DNA from: Strongyloides papillosus
Taxonomy: Eukaryota; Nematoda; Chromadorea; Rhabditida; Strongyloididae
DNA: 64,000 nucleotides
Direction of reading: 5' to 3'
Assembly: GCA_005656395.1 (NCBI GenBank)
Contig: SRSI01000010.1
Location: 1,922,001-1,986,000, forward strand
This document shows positions 23,616-37,913 of the stretch, piece after piece (the first letter of the stretch is position 1; each line of letters starts with the position of its first letter). A program made the translations under genes and the position numbers. A model generated the notes under the pieces. It had not been told where the DNA came from. It made no database searches and worked only from the letters and a program-made list of their open reading frames with translations.

Positions 23616-25673
23616 TATTTTTTATATAGATATATAGAGAATGAAACAATAAATTAGTTATAAAATACGTTTGATAAAAAAATAATAGGGTTAGTAGTTA
23701 GTATCTACAAAAGAAATATTAAAATAATTAATAATATTCCCGAAATTATATAATGTAAAATTTATATAGTAAAGTAATAATTTATAGTAAAAAAAATAAC
23801 AAAATTTATTATAGTTAATCAATCTAAACATTGATAATTTCTAACACTAATCAAAAAAAGGTAGAAATTTTCATAATGAAATAAATTTATAAATGCTTCT
23901 AACACCCATATAAACATCAAACTACTGAATATATTAGTGAAAAAAGTGATTGAAAGAAACAAGAAACGGGTTTTCAAATGTAGTCACATTAGCCCTGATT
24001 TTATTTTATTGTTGATGACCTTTTCCCTTATTCAAGTATATTTATAAATTTGTTTAAATTTAATAGTATTATAAAAAGTTCATAGAATACCTAACATATT
24101 ATGTAATGGTTCGAAAATATTATATAATAATATTAAAATAAAAAATAAGGAAGACACCAATTACAACTTTTATCAAAAAGTTATGTAAACAAATTTGATG
24201 ATTAAAAATATGTAATATATCAAAGTTAGTTATATCATCAAAAAATGTTTCGTCACTCCATTCTATACCAATCAAATTAATATTATAAAATTAATCTATT
24301 TTTTTCCACACTTCGTGTTTATTTCACTCTTTTTTAAGTTTTATTTTAACATATTAATAAATAAAAATTTATTATCATCTATTCTAATCTATATGCTGAT
24401 AATATGTGTGATAAATATTTTAAATTAATTTTCAAAATAAAAAATATTTTGGTTGAATTACCTTAAAAAATAATGATATTTTTTGAAATATAAAGCAGTT
24501 TTTGTATTTTTTAACTTTCTAATATAGTATTCAATGAGTCCTGAAGTTTTTCTCAAATAAAATTGCAAAGTTACAACCATTTATTATATTTTAATCATTT
24601 ATAAACAGGATATTTTTATTTCACAAGTGTTTTATCAAGTTATCGAGGTATAAATTTTATTTGTGTCATGTTTTATTTTTTACCCTCATTTCATAACCTA
24701 TACTTTATTTTTAAGGTAATGAATGGACATTGATTTTAATGTTGTCTTGACAATTCAATTGAATATATTTTAAAAATGAAATAAAAGGACAGTACTCGAA
24801 TTTATATTGATGATATTATAAGTTAATTTATCATGATCATGATTGATGTTTTGACATTTTTCAAAGTAAACTAATTTTTTTCATGTACAATTTTAAATTT
24901 AAACATATTCTTTAAAAGATTTAAATAAATAAAAAACTGTCTAGTAGTAAAGAATGATAATAAACTTTATTGTTTAAACAAAATAAAACTTTTCTTTTAC
25001 AATACTCTAATATTCTTCTTAAATATTTTACCGCTTTTTTACAATACCTTTCATAATAGAGGTATCTTCTAATTACCTTTGAAGGTTTTAAATTTTTCTT
25101 TTTCTTATGCAATATTTTTTTTTCTATTGTCTTGATTAACTTTACATTATTAAATAGATACATTTTGGGTAACTTCATAAAATTCATAATACTAAACCTA
25201 AAATCTTTACGCAATGTCCCTTTAAACAATAGCTTGCCGGATAAATCAAAAGTGGATAATGAAAGAAAGTCATTCCAATAGTATGATTAACCTCATAAAA
25301 AATTCTCTTACATTTTAACTTTTCCGTATCAATAAATTATATAGGAGAAAGTTATTAGGAGATTTCAAGTAAAAGACTTAGATATGTATGTTTATTTTTC
25401 ACATTAATCAAACATCTTTTCAAGATACAATTTTTCTTTTAAAATAATAAGCACAAAATTTTCAAGAACAGGAAACAAATAAGATGAATAGATGTGTACA
25501 TTTTATCGTCTATTCAAAATCGAAATAATATATAATATTAAAAATGTTTATAATATTAAAAATTCCTTGTTTTGTCGGCACAAAATTATATACACTGTAA
25601 CAATATATATTATTTTTACTCTTTATGAATTAAAGACTGCGCAAAATGAATTACTATTTTAAATAGAGAGGTA

Positions 25674-25676
<3 letters not shown>

Positions 25677-25724
<48 letters not shown>
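25677..25724. repeat. (AT)n microsatellite, about 24 units
   Basis: Uninterrupted alternating AT run of about 48 bases, followed by TTATAT. A 67-codon frame across it on the minus strand (IYIYIY) is an artefact of the repeat. Confidence 0.95.
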
Positions 25725-25731
<7 letters not shown>

Positions 25732-28358
25732 AAAGTACTTTCTATATTCGAAGTTTGATATGCCGGATTTAGATTGTGGTAAATTACTTTTAACCATGCC
25801 ACAAAATTTTTCTCTATAAAAAGGAAACTTTGTGAATAAGATAGTAGATTGAAACATATAATTGGTCTGAACTTTTTATTTATAAACAAGTGTGAAAAGC
25901 TTCACTTTGATCCATTTTTAATTTTGTTTGGTAAACAGAGCAATTAACTAAATCCCTGGATATTTGCCAGAACAATTAAAAGGTGACGCAATGCCTTCCC
26001 TACCAATAACAATTATTGCTCTTCATTTTCTTAATTATCTTCCTCCACTATATAAAATATATATAAACAACCTTTATTTCATAGCTAATAATGAGATTGA
26101 TAATAAATGAAAATAAAACAATAATTCAAAATTATTGACCTTGGGTCCAGAAGCGCCATATGCTTTTTGGATTTTTTTGAGAAATTTTATCCTTGAAATT
26201 TATTTTCAAATTATATATTGCTAAAAAAATCTTACATATGTGAACAGAGAAAAATTTTTGTTATTACATCAATATATAAAAAAGATCAAAATTATCATTC
26301 AATAAAAGCTAATAAAAATTATTCATACTTCATTTAATTTTAATCATCTTGGGATAAGTTTATAAAGTTACCGACTTCAAATAATTTTACAAACATGGGA
26401 TACCGCTTATTCGTTTTTTATATCATTCAATCAAATTTATTATTATTACAGGAGATACCCTTAAAAAATGTTACCTTTTTGACCAGGAGCTACTGCTGTG
26501 TCGCTTTATCTGATGGAAGGTTAAGAATATCCTTATAGGCTAATAATTACATCTTGATTGACACTTGAGACATCTTGAGACGGATATAAAAATAAGTAAA
26601 ATAAAAAAAGATGTCAAGTTACTTCAATTTTTATTCTCGAGGAAACTGCACTTACCTTATTTTTACCTTCAAGGATAAGACCACAGATTACATCTTTTAA
26701 AGTGTAAAAAAATTTTTATGTGTAAATATATCCTAATCCACTAAGGCTCTATTTTTTTCAAAAAGAAATTACAATTGTAGCAATGGCTTAAGTATTAAAG
26801 ATAACGTTGTAAATGTAGTATAGTAGTAGTTATGGTATACAATTTAATGTAAAAAATGACATTAAAATTTATATGTACAAAATGTATAAAATTTTATGAT
26901 AATGGACAGGAAAAATAATGCATACCTATAAAAAGAATCAAAACAATTGTTGATGAGCTCATAAAATAAAAAGAAAGTTTTATATACTGTTTTTTTATGA
27001 GTTTGTAAGAGTAAATGATATAAAAATAAAATAAAAGTCATTTATTTTTCCAATTCGATGGTTAATATTACAATACTTGTATTTTTTTTATTTAAAAGTT
27101 TATTAACTATTTAAACTGTCTTATAACTTTCTTTAAATATTTTTGATTACCATTGTTCATTGAAGCATAAACAAAGAAGATATATATTTCCTCACACCTG
27201 CAATAAAAAGAGATCCTCAACCATCTGGGATTTTTAGTATATGTCGGTGGTTCCTTTACTTTATTTTTATTCAAGGTAGGATTGTATCTTTACCTGTAAT
27301 TTTGATTAACCAACTTCAACCGCCATTTCCTTTTTTCTTCTAATCACACATCGTTGTCATTTACTTTATTTTTCTATATTATTACTATATATATATAAAA
27401 CAAAATCAGCCACAAAAGATAATTGCTTCCCTCATATACAATCATTCTTTTTATCAAAATATTACTTCTTTTCCAACACACCGAACCATCAGAATTTAGG
27501 CTATTCATTCTATTGTTCCACCATTTATTCATGGTTGCTTGTGATTGAATGCAAATCAAGGACATTTTCAGAGTTCTTTTCATAATATCATATAGATATC
27601 TGGTGAAGCGACTGGTAATTACTGTAGAAATAAACTATTTTTATCTATTATCATTTTATTCACTTCACAGAAATATATCTATTTCGGCAAAAAATATATT
27701 GTAGAAGATAAAATTATTTTATTTTTATTTAACAAAAATTAAAGCTATATTGTTATGAAAAATATCTTTTATTTTCACTTTGTTTTTCACAGTACCAATT
27801 ACTATATAAAACTAAAAAATGCCAAAACTGCTTTGTTATTTTCATGAACACTAAAACTTTACATCTATCAACCTATTTATTTAGTGGAATTTTTCTTTAT
27901 ATTTTACAGAAAATATATTTTTATATATATTGTCGTATATACTCTTACCGTATTTAATTTTTATATTTTCAACATATATCATGGTATATATTTGTGATTG
28001 CTATATAGATAATTGCTTACTTCCTGCCCTGTTCTTGGGATTTCCGGCAACTGCTTACCCTTTCACAAATATTGATGATGAGAAGAAAAAATTAAAATTT
28101 ATTTTGGGTCTACAAACTTCCTTTAGGTTAATATTATAAAGTATTTTCATTTTATATTATCAGTCTAAAAATGAGATTATATATTAAAAAGGGTGGATTA
28201 AAAAATTTATATATTTTTTTCTTTTTATATTGTAGTATTTTAATTTTAGTGTTAATTTAAAGTATTACTTATTCAGATTTATAAATTTCTATATATGTAT
28301 ATATAAAATATATATATTTATATAAATGATACTTTCTTTCCTTTAAGCTCTTTTTAGC

Positions 28359-28559
28359 TACCTTTATCTTATCTTCACACTGTGCTTTTTAATACAGGTA
28401 CCTTTCAACATGTGTCCACGGCACGAGATGCGATTACTGTGGATCCCATACTGAGTTCCAACCTTACATATGAACCTTTGTTAGCGACTTCCAACAGTGA
28501 AAAACATGTGTTATACCTCTATAGGGGGCCTGAATATTATTACAGGATTTCGGAATGAA
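28359..28559 (+). other. Unexplained GC-richer island with 66-codon open frame
   Basis: Within DNA of about 80% AT, this stretch is far less AT-rich and opens right after CTTTTTAG. The frame beginning LPLSYLHTV runs 66 codons without an ATG to TGA at 28557-28559, reading ARDAITVDPILSSNLTYEP in its middle. No protein family recognised. It might be a non-annotated exon, a conserved cis-element, or a non-coding RNA; see findings. Confidence 0.3.
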
Positions 28560-29394
28560 TCTTGTATTCACTTTTTCTGGATATTCTAAATCTCTTCCAT
28601 AGATAGTTATTCAACTTATAATAAATAACTGTCGGCTTAGATTTATGATGTCTAAATAATATAACACTTACTTAGTGAAGAGAGTGCCAATTTTATTAGA
28701 TAAATTTTACATGATATCATATAGATAAACTTGACAAAACAATAATTTCAAATAACACTTTTTATAATATATTTGTCTTTTAACTTCTTAACAATACTTT
28801 TTTTATATTTTTGAATACTATTTTGTTATCAAAACATGTTTAAGATAGACTTTGTAGAAAAAAATTTTATTTATTTCTTATTTTAGTTATATAAATATAT
28901 GTCTTAAAAGATTTTCCACTGTTATATTTTATAATCGTAACTAATCTATTTCTATTTACTGTAATTTTGGTAATTATTGAGAAATGTTTCCATTTTTATA
29001 AGCTATCTACATTTGTATTGATCATTCATTTTCATAATATTATTATCATTTCATATTTGTCCCCCCCTCCCCAGAAACCTTGACTTGTAAACTTTTCTAT
29101 AAATTTTAAGGGATGCTTCTGTGTCCTTTTTCGTATATATATATTTCAACCAATGATATTCTAACCCCTCCTTATTATATATACCGCCCATTGCCTACTT
29201 GTGTTGATGTCAGTCAGCTGTGGCAAGTAACGTTATGATCAGAGCCTTCCCTTGCCTCCAACCAATAACGCCTCATAACTACAGCTTCATAAATATAGCC
29301 TTTTTTAATAATCCATTAATTCGGTGTTCTTTCAGACTAGCACAAGTTATTTTAATCACTACCTTGTGTCTATCATACTATATAATTATATAAA

Positions 29395-31336
29395 ATGTCT
29401 TGTGGCAGCGTTGAAGCATCTAAAGACCTTCAAAGCTGTAGTTATGCAGAATTGGATGGTTCTAAAGATATTTCTAATATTTATTCACGACAATCTACAT
29501 CATTAGATTATTCACAAGTTGGTATATCAAATAATATTGATACAAATACATCTCCTGGTTTGGCAGATGCTACAGCAAAATTGGTAGCTGCTGCGGCTAA
29601 TTATACTAATAACGGAACATATAATAATCCACCAGATTTCAGAATTAATACTGTTCAAGGAACTCCTTATTTTTATCCTGGATCTTTTACTTCATCTGCA
29701 ACACCATTACAAACAATGACCCAAAATTCCATATATAGTACAGCACAAAATGGTACTCAAGTAACGAATCCATTTATTTACCATCAAAATACTTCAAGTC
29801 CAGAAGGTTTTGGAACAGATCATACAACAAAAATTATTGAAGGTGGTGAAGTAAGGATAAACGGGAAAGGTAAAAAAATAAGGAAACCAAGAACAATATA
29901 TTCAAGTCAGCAACTCCAACAATTACAAAAACGTTTTGAACGAACACAATATTTAGCTTTACCAGAAAGAGCAGAACTTGCTGCGACACTAGGGTTATCC
30001 CAAACTCAGGTAATTTTAATTTATAACAATTTTACACATTATAAATCACCTTATCTATTTTCTTATATAATTATTACAATAATTTATTTGACACTCCATA
30101 AATCATATGAAAAAAACCACATCATGGTGTGATAATATATAAAGTTTTCCCTTAGTACAAATTATTAAGTCCTTCAACTTTTTGACATCTCTATTTCGGT
30201 AATACTCTTTCAACATTGTTAATTTGTAAATGCCAGTTTTGCGGTATTTAAAAAGAAATATTTTAGTAAGTATAACTTGCCTGTGGGTTTTCTAATAACA
30301 TGCACATAAGGTAATTACAGGTGTTCTAAATATATAGCTTCTTTTACCTACCCGAAATTACTGTTACATTGTATATACCAATTATCTTTTCTTTTGTCTT
30401 AACTTACTAAACTATTTATAACAAAAAAAAACATAACTATAGAATGTATAGAGATGCATCTATACATTAATCCACTATCCTATAATTGTTTATAAAAAAA
30501 ACCATCCGTTTTATCTGTTGCTTCAATCTAAGGGAAGTAATTTTTTGGACACACCTGTCATATCACGTAACTCAATCACCTGGATTTTGTGACGATGAAA
30601 TAGAGGGTGGTTTGAAATATATAGATATTACGTAACTATGGCATTTTGATATAATTAGATGGTAAAGATTTTAAAACTAGATTTATTAAATATTAATCTT
30701 ATAAATACTTAATTATTTATATTTTTTTAGGTAAAAATATGGTTTCAAAACAGACGATCAAAACATAAAAAACTATCAAAGAACGGTGAAGGTGATGATG
30801 ACAGGACATCTGATGATGAAGATATGGCAGCGGGTGATACATCTAGTAGTAATGCTGATGGAACAAATAGTCCTGATCCTGATGAAATATCAAGATGCCA
30901 AAATACATCTCCAAATCATGGTTCTGTAACAAATTCTAATCCATCATCATCAATACAACCTATTTCCACATCAAATCAAAACGTGTCAGCAACTTTACAA
31001 TCTACAGAAGACAGTAATAATACTGTCCCATCAACAATTCCACCGACATCACAATGGAATATTACAACAGGAGCACCATCATTTACATCAGGATTAATGA
31101 TACCACCACAAACAAATCCACCCTATCCATATAATTCTTTTCTTTGCGGACCAAATTCACTTTCTCAAAATATGTTTGGAGGTACAGGTGTCTCCTCACT
31201 ACCGACACAAGGAGCATTTGATAAATACCCAACTGGAATGGAGAATACATTTGATATGAAATCCTATATGTGTGATCCTCAAGCACATTATTATCAACAA
31301 CAATACTTTAGCGGTACACAACCATACAATTATTAA
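29395..31336 (+). CDS. ceh-43: Distal-less family homeodomain transcription factor
   Basis: Nuclear sequence-specific transcription factor. Exons 29395-30009 and 30731-31336 give 406 residues. The homeodomain (about residues 160-221) reads [38 protein letters not shown] and [16 protein letters not shown], which is diagnostic of the Distal-less (Dll/Dlx) class, with Gln50 in the recognition helix. The intron falls between homeodomain residues 44 and 45, a common homeobox intron site. The N-terminal part is Asn/Thr/Ser-rich with an Ala patch (LVAAAANY); after the homeodomain come an acidic stretch ([10 protein letters not shown]) and a Pro/Ser/Asn-rich, probably activating, tail ending QPYNY. 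CEH-43 acts in C. elegans anterior hypodermis and dopaminergic neurons. The 721-bp intron has an E-box-containing patch (30545-30640). Confidence 0.93.
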
Positions 31337-33385
31337 AAAGCACAGATATAATATATATATAATATATTTAAAATAAAACTAAAAAAATAGTTGCCCATAC
31401 ATAAAAATTGTTGTATTATACTCTATATAATTCAACATAATTTTTTTAGAATTATCATATCAAAAAAATTTTTATTAATTTGAAAAAGATTTTTTTAATC
31501 ATAATTCTTCAATTTTTATCTAGGTGGATATATTGAAGTATTTTCCCTCTCAATAAACTTTCAACTGCATCCTTTGACACCGGCCAAGTATTTTAAAAAT
31601 GTTATAGTTTATGTTGTGTATAAAGTTTAATTAATGAATTAAATTTAATTTATAATATCTCTTCTTTTTATATTTCCAAATATCTCATGTATTTTAATAG
31701 GATATCTTTATCCTACTCATAATTAACAAAATAAAATATAAAATAATTCTAATATGTTTATTGGTAAACAAAAAGGATACTGTATATAACACCAATTTCA
31801 ACAAACTTTTATTTATTTACTTGTTGTCTATTTGAGAATTTATTTTTATTAAAACATTTGATATCAAAAAATTGTTCATAAAATAATGACACATAAAAAT
31901 ACAAATCATTAAGTCACTCATTGAAAAATTCTACCAATAGTATTATTAACAAAATTTCATTCAAATGTATTTGTGATGTTTGTTGAATTTCTTCAATAGA
32001 TAGACATATACACATATAAACATCATAACCTGACTTGTTATTTTTTCTATTTTTTAAAAAGAATTCACATATCGATATTTTTTTACTATTATTACATATA
32101 CACTAGCATCAAAAATATGGTTGTTGTAAATGAAAAAGAATGACGAAATTTTATTGTTGTTCAGTGAAAAAAAAATATATATATATACATATCTATATAT
32201 AAATTCTATCCACAATTTATCTTCTTTTCATATGGACATATATAGATGTGTGTGAGTAAATAACAAAGAAAGTAGTTTTATTTTTAATATAAAAGTTAGG
32301 GTAGAAGAGTGTGTTATTTTTGTGTACAGCTTTAAAGTTAAAAAGATACGGTAAATTTGAAGTGGATTTAAATAAAATGTTAAAAATATATATATAAAAA
32401 AATTGAAAGATTTAATAATAAGGGTTATATATTCCTACATATAAATCTATCCATATATATTATTTTAAAGTATTTATATAAATTGAAATAAGGATTATTG
32501 TTAAACAATTCTAACAACTATCATATATTTAAATAAAGGAACAAGAAGTTTTGTATATAATTATCTTTTTACATTGAGATAATGGCAACTTTTTATTATC
32601 ATCTCTTTAACCTTGGAAAGTACTTTGTCACTGTCTAACATCATTAATTAATTTTTCGTCAATTTCTTTTTAAATACCAAACATTTAACATTAAAGTTTA
32701 CAAATAATTATAAATAAGAAAACCACACAAGTTAACTACTTTTTTATGAATTAATTTATCAAACAAAGTCTTCTTCATATTTTTTCATTTAACATAAATT
32801 ATATAAAAAGTTACCATATAAATAATTCCAAGAGTACTCATTGACCTAAATGCTTTAAGAAATTTTTTATGTTCCTCTTTTTTTTACAATAACCTACAGT
32901 TTATTATGGTATTAATTATTCACTATATCAATATTTTGAAGATGTGCCTTTATAAAAATTTAATAGTCTATTTTTAAAGGAAAACTTGACGTATATATAT
33001 AACAAGAATAAAAGAAATAATATTATTGACTTTTAAATGAAAAGAGAATATAGTTTATTGTATTGTTGATTGAAATACTCAATTATTTACAAACTAGAAC
33101 TTTTTGAGATAATTGTATTTTTAGAAAAACAATCAATCATTAATAATATTCCTTTAACTATGTTTATTACGTAATAAGTTTTCTCTGTAATGGATAATGT
33201 TTGAAGTTTAAGCAACATTGATCATCATTTTGTTCAATGATTCCTTCTTTTAAAAGATAATTATAGTGTTAATATTACTATCTTGTAGAATGTGTAAAAA
33301 TAAAAAGTAAAAGTACAAGTAATAATTTTATTTTTTTTATAAAAATGGATATAAACAATTTTATGAATTATTAAAAAATTTTTTT
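31337..33385. other. Intergenic (convergent genes)
   Basis: About 2 kb of AT-rich DNA holding the 3' UTRs of ceh-43 and of the acyltransferase gene. AATAAACT near 31551 is a possible polyadenylation signal. A short TA-rich run lies at 32168-32205. No gene seen. Confidence 0.5.
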
Positions 33386-36167
33386 CTAATGTTCATGTTC
33401 AATAATAGATATATCATCAACATCTGATTCATAATCTGGACATCCTTTTTGATGCTTTATTTTATCACTTTCCTTTATGTTCAGTTTTTTATTTCCTTTT
33501 TTCTGTAAATCTGAAGGTTTTCTATTTCTTTTATATAATGACATTTCTATACCATACCTACTATTTCCTTCCTGACTTATATGTGAATTACTTTCTGTTA
33601 AGTATTTTCTTCGTTCAGAAAATTTAAAAATGTTTCTTATTGGTCGTGACACAAAAACATCTACCAATGCTGAAAGTACAATAGATACCACAACAATTCC
33701 CATTGTAACGGACAACTAAAAAAATTATTATTATTTTTATGACAATAAATCTTTTTTTAAATAAAAAACTTACATAAGCCATTGTTGTTGCATGAAATGG
33801 TCTATGAAGAGAACTAAAATAGTATAAGGCAACTGGCTCAGAAATCAGGAAAATGACATATGACAATTTGGAAAGTGGATGGAAGATACGCCATGATAAA
33901 AATACACTAATCACTATAAAAATATTAATTATGTTGATTGAATAATGAATACTTACAATTTGTTTTTTTATCGAGTAGATAAATTAAAATTAATAATACA
34001 CTTGACCATAGTAAATTTGAAAAAGTTGAATATATGGCGAATAGAATGTTCCAATGGGTATCAATACCGAAAACAATAAATAAATATGGTGTATAAATTA
34101 CCAGTACTGTTATTATTAAAACACCAATATATAATAAAATGTCTACTATTTTTGGAAATGATTCATTCACGATAAATAAAGCAAATAAAAATCCAACAAA
34201 ATACGGTCCAATATGAGAGTAAGGTTGGACTACAATTTTGTTAATATAATCTTCTGTAGCAAATTTCCCCACAAATGGATGCGTTGGTATTAATGCCGGA
34301 GGTGTCTTATATATTACTGTAGTAGTAAAAGTATATACAATTGATGCTATAATTAAAAATGAAGCTGAATATATTGAGGCTTTTGGAAAGTTCTTATTTA
34401 TATATAACAGGATCATTAAAACAATGAAAAGTTGAGCTGCATTGGCAATTACATATGATCCATCCAAACACTAAAATGATATGCAATGAAGATCTTAGTT
34501 ATTATTTTTATATGAATTGCATTTTTTAAAATATTTAAAAAAAATATATTATTTTTTATGTCCTTTTTCACATTAAAATTCTTGTACAATATCATTTTAG
34601 TATCTCTAATTACTCATCTCATATTTTTATACACCTTAAACCACCTGTAATGTGGATGGGTAATAAAAACATTAGTTAGACATATGATGCCATACTTGAA
34701 ATACTATTCCTATCTCTATTTATTAAAATAGCGCATTAATAATGGAAAAAGAAAATGCATTGAAAAAGGAGTCATCGTCACTTTGTGAATTGGTATGTAA
34801 TTAAATTTCCCTTTTTACTTTTCATTAAATAAAACAAAATTATATAGTATAATTATGAAATATAAGTATGTACAAGATATGTAAAAACTTACAGTTTCTT
34901 GATAACCAAAGAAGTTATTAATAAACAATAATTCCTTCCAAAATTCCTTTTCACATCTATCAGCCATAACACTATGTGACCACATTGGACCGTTTCCAAG
35001 TCTCGCAAAAAGAAATGTTGTAAAACAAAGAATAAAGGCATAAATAGGGAATATTCTTATAGCTCTATCTAATATTAATTGAATTGTATTTTTTATTGAA
35101 TTTACATGAACATAAAGTCTTAAGGTTGTAGCAAGAGCTGACAGTACTAAAAGTCCATCAACATGATACAAATAATTAATAATTGGTTGTGATGCTATTC
35201 TTTTGTTAAAAAAATACAAAAATCCTACATTTTCCATATACGGTGCCATAATATTAAAAACATTTCCAATAACAAGTATTAAAGCTGATAAAAATTGAAT
35301 TCCATCTAATGTATGCATCTTTTCATATGGTCGTTTTGTAGAAAAACATTGTCTGAAATTTTTTCTAATTGAAACAGCATTAGTTATGTATTTTAAATTT
35401 AATATTTCATCTATTCCTGAGTGTTCAAGAATGGACATAGTTAAAACAAATATAATCCACATCCCAAGTATAAATATAAAAATAAATGATTTTGTTGATA
35501 ATTGTGCTGGTGGTTCGCAATTTATTTCAATTGGCATAGGTGCCAATGACCTTAATACTGTTTTTGATTCCTCTGGTGTGCAATAAGCTGGAGTACAAAT
35601 TCCTAAATTTATATTTGGTGCCTCAAAATGTGTTGAAACTCGACATTCTTCATCAAACTGTTTGATGTCACCTTTTAATTCAAATTTAACCATACAATAT
35701 CTTGATTCAAAAAAATTCCCTTCACTTAATAATGCACATTGCTCATAATCACCTAACCAATGATAATTACCATCGGAGATACCAGAAGGCATTTTGCCAA
35801 TTGAATCAAACCATGCTAAAAACCAACTGCTTTCCATATACTTTTTTGCTTTTTCTATTTGGCATTTTTTACACTCATCTTCATTCTGTGGGCATTCATT
35901 AGTCACATAACTCCATAAATCCTTTACTGCACAGAATAGTTTTTTAATTTGTTTTCCACAGTTGTCTGTTAAATTAAATACTGAAGTATTATCACAATAC
36001 TCAATAACTTGATCTTTGGTACTTAGAAGAAATTCTATTGATGGTAATCTAAATTCATCCAACGGTACTGGAGGTTTAGGTGTATATTTATGACATAATA
36101 TGCATCCAAGGCAACCAATATTTAGATTATTAAACAAGAGGAAGATTGTAATAAATAATATTTTCAT
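33386..36167 (-). CDS. NRF-6-type acyltransferase (NRF domain plus acyltransferase-3 membrane domain)
   Basis: Multi-pass membrane protein of the nematode/insect NRF-6/NDG-4 family, linked in C. elegans to lipid transport in intestine and fluoxetine response. Exons 36167-34893, 34470-33957, 33913-33774 and 33715-33386 join to 752 residues. A signal peptide (MKILFITIFLLFNNLNIG) precedes a Cys-rich luminal NRF domain (C..C pairs in CDNTSVFNLTDNCGK, CPQNEDECKKC, GICTPAYCTPEE). A first TM (FIFIFILGMWIIFVL) leads into the acyltransferase-3 part: LDGIQFLSALILVIGNV, YLYHVDGLLVLSAL, ILDRAIRIFPIYAF and GNGPMWSH. Further TM helices fill exons 2-3. The last exon ends in a charged cytosolic tail (DYESDVDDISIIEHEH). 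The usual catalytic His of family starts (RG.D/H) is replaced by LDGIQ here, as in many NRF proteins, so enzyme activity is uncertain. Confidence 0.88.
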
Positions 36168-37913
36168 AGCAAAATATAGAATATTTTTGTAATATTAAAT
36201 ATATTTTTTAAAATTTAATTATACCCAACGTTATTTCTAAAAAGTTTGTTGTCAATTAATTTAAAAATAAAGTGTTTTACAAAACAGAAATATTATTAAT
36301 AAAAGGGGTGAACATTATGGTCTGTCGATAAAATGATTGCCAATAAAAGATCTTTTTATATTTTGTTTAACCATGTGTGATAAGAAGGCATCATTTTAAT
36401 GCATCATCGAAGTAAAACTTTAGAAATATTTTATGTTAAACATTCTCTCATCAATTTTATTCATTACATAAACATATATGTACATTTAGTATGTTATAAT
36501 GAAAAAATATCTTAAAATAAAAACAAATCTTTGGAAATTTCTCTTTATTTAGTTTTAAAGTTTGGTTGCAAACATACCTTAAAGAAGATAGTTCGTATAG
36601 AAATTAAGTATCAGTAGATAGTTATTTACATTCATACAATGGTTGAGAAAGCACAACTTTTATATACAACATAAATTTATTTAATTGAATATAGTGCTAA
36701 AAAAACTTCTTATACATAATCAGTAGTGGTTGAATGACATATTATAATGGTTGTGGTGTACATTTTGGATTATAATTTCGTTTGTAAATTATTTTCCTTA
36801 TCAGTAATTAGTAATTTGTTATAATAAAAGTGATAAACTTTAATATATATATTAAAGGTACCAAAAATTATCTTCTATTCAACAAACACTTTATGATTGT
36901 AAACATTTTTTATTTAAAAAATATATATCAATTCCTTTGATACTGAATTTAAATGATTATTAATCATCTTAAATGGATAAAACAATTTTTAATATTACAT
37001 TTGATATAAAAAATGATTGAACTTCAAACTTTTTTCCAAATAAACTTCACATTTCTCTCCAAGATTATTGTAAAAGTAGTTCCACGTTAACATTTGTTTT
37101 ATGAAGATTATATTTTTATTATTTTGATAAAGACAATGTTCATATTTTTTTTAAATATTATTGCAATATAATCAAAAGAGTGTAAGTTGAAGTTAGAAAA
37201 AAAATGATACAAATACTACTTTTGATAAAAGTGAAGCATTCCGAATTTTTTATGTTCATTTTATTAAGCATTAGTTTTAAAAATATATCGTTTTTATATT
37301 CTAATTAATTTTAAATGTTTAATTTATCATCGCTAGCTTGAATTTTTGAAAACAAAACAATGTAATAAAAATTACAGACTCTTTTATATTGAAGAATTAT
37401 ATATTTTTTTAGTAAATTTGATAATAAAAACATTTACCATTTCATATACTAAAACATTTTTATAAGATGAGTTAAAAAAATAATATTAGTTACATGAACA
37501 CTAGAAATATTATCTTATTTCAATCAAATTTTTAAAGAGTCATAAAAATACAAACTTTAAGAAACAGATAGTAGAATAGAAACAAATTTTATTTAAAGCA
37601 AAGTAAATATCTTTCCAACTCAAGTTCGTTTTTAGAATGATTCTCGAAATTTTCTATCAATTTATTATCAAATATTATAATGCTGATGCTCAAGTTTATT
37701 CCGATGTTAACATTAGTTTATTTTAGGACAAAAATTATTTTAAATAACATTTTTACTTAGTGTACATAATTCCAATTTTTATTTAGCTGTAAATATTTAT
37801 TTTTAGAATTTGTATGTATTAATTATAAATATATTGTAAGTTATTATTTTATATATCGTATCACTAATTATTTAGATATTATTATTTTTTAATTAACATC
37901 TATTTTTATCAAA
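36168..37913. other. Intergenic, divergent promoter space
   Basis: 1.75 kb of AT-rich DNA between the start codons of the acyltransferase and SEC3. I looked for upstream SEC3 exons here and found no in-frame coding stretch of useful length. Confidence 0.5.

Larger units (their letters stand above)
23616..29394. promoter_or_regulatory. Gene-poor upstream domain of the Distal-less homeobox gene
   Basis: A 5.8-kb stretch without a supported gene, the longest in the window, ending at the start of ceh-43. Apart from the (AT)n tract it holds islands of lower AT content at about 27180-27350, 28360-28560 and 29190-29310. The last contains CCAATAACG, CAGCTG and CATAAATATAG, plausible CCAAT, E-box and TATA-like elements about 100-200 bp before the ATG; TTCTTTCAG at 29327-29335 may be a trans-splice or intron acceptor. 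Long upstream control regions are usual for developmental homeobox genes; enhancer function here is inference. Confidence 0.4.

Noticed and set aside
24921..25229. 102-codon minus-strand frame rich in Lys, Leu and Tyr
   Set aside because: Ordinary composition for AT-rich noncoding DNA, no motif, no splice partner; the longest such frame, so kept in mind but not called.
25654..25857. 67-codon minus-strand frame with IYIYIY
   Set aside because: Produced by the (AT)n microsatellite.
27374..27583. 69-codon minus-strand frame
   Set aside because: No family likeness and no neighbouring exons; lies in the homeobox upstream region.
27930..28139. 69-codon plus-strand frame, possible 5' exon to the 28.4-kb island
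   Set aside because: No donor at its end gives a phase-correct join to the island's open frame.
31083..31286. 67-codon minus-strand frame
   Set aside because: Antisense shadow of ceh-43 exon 2.
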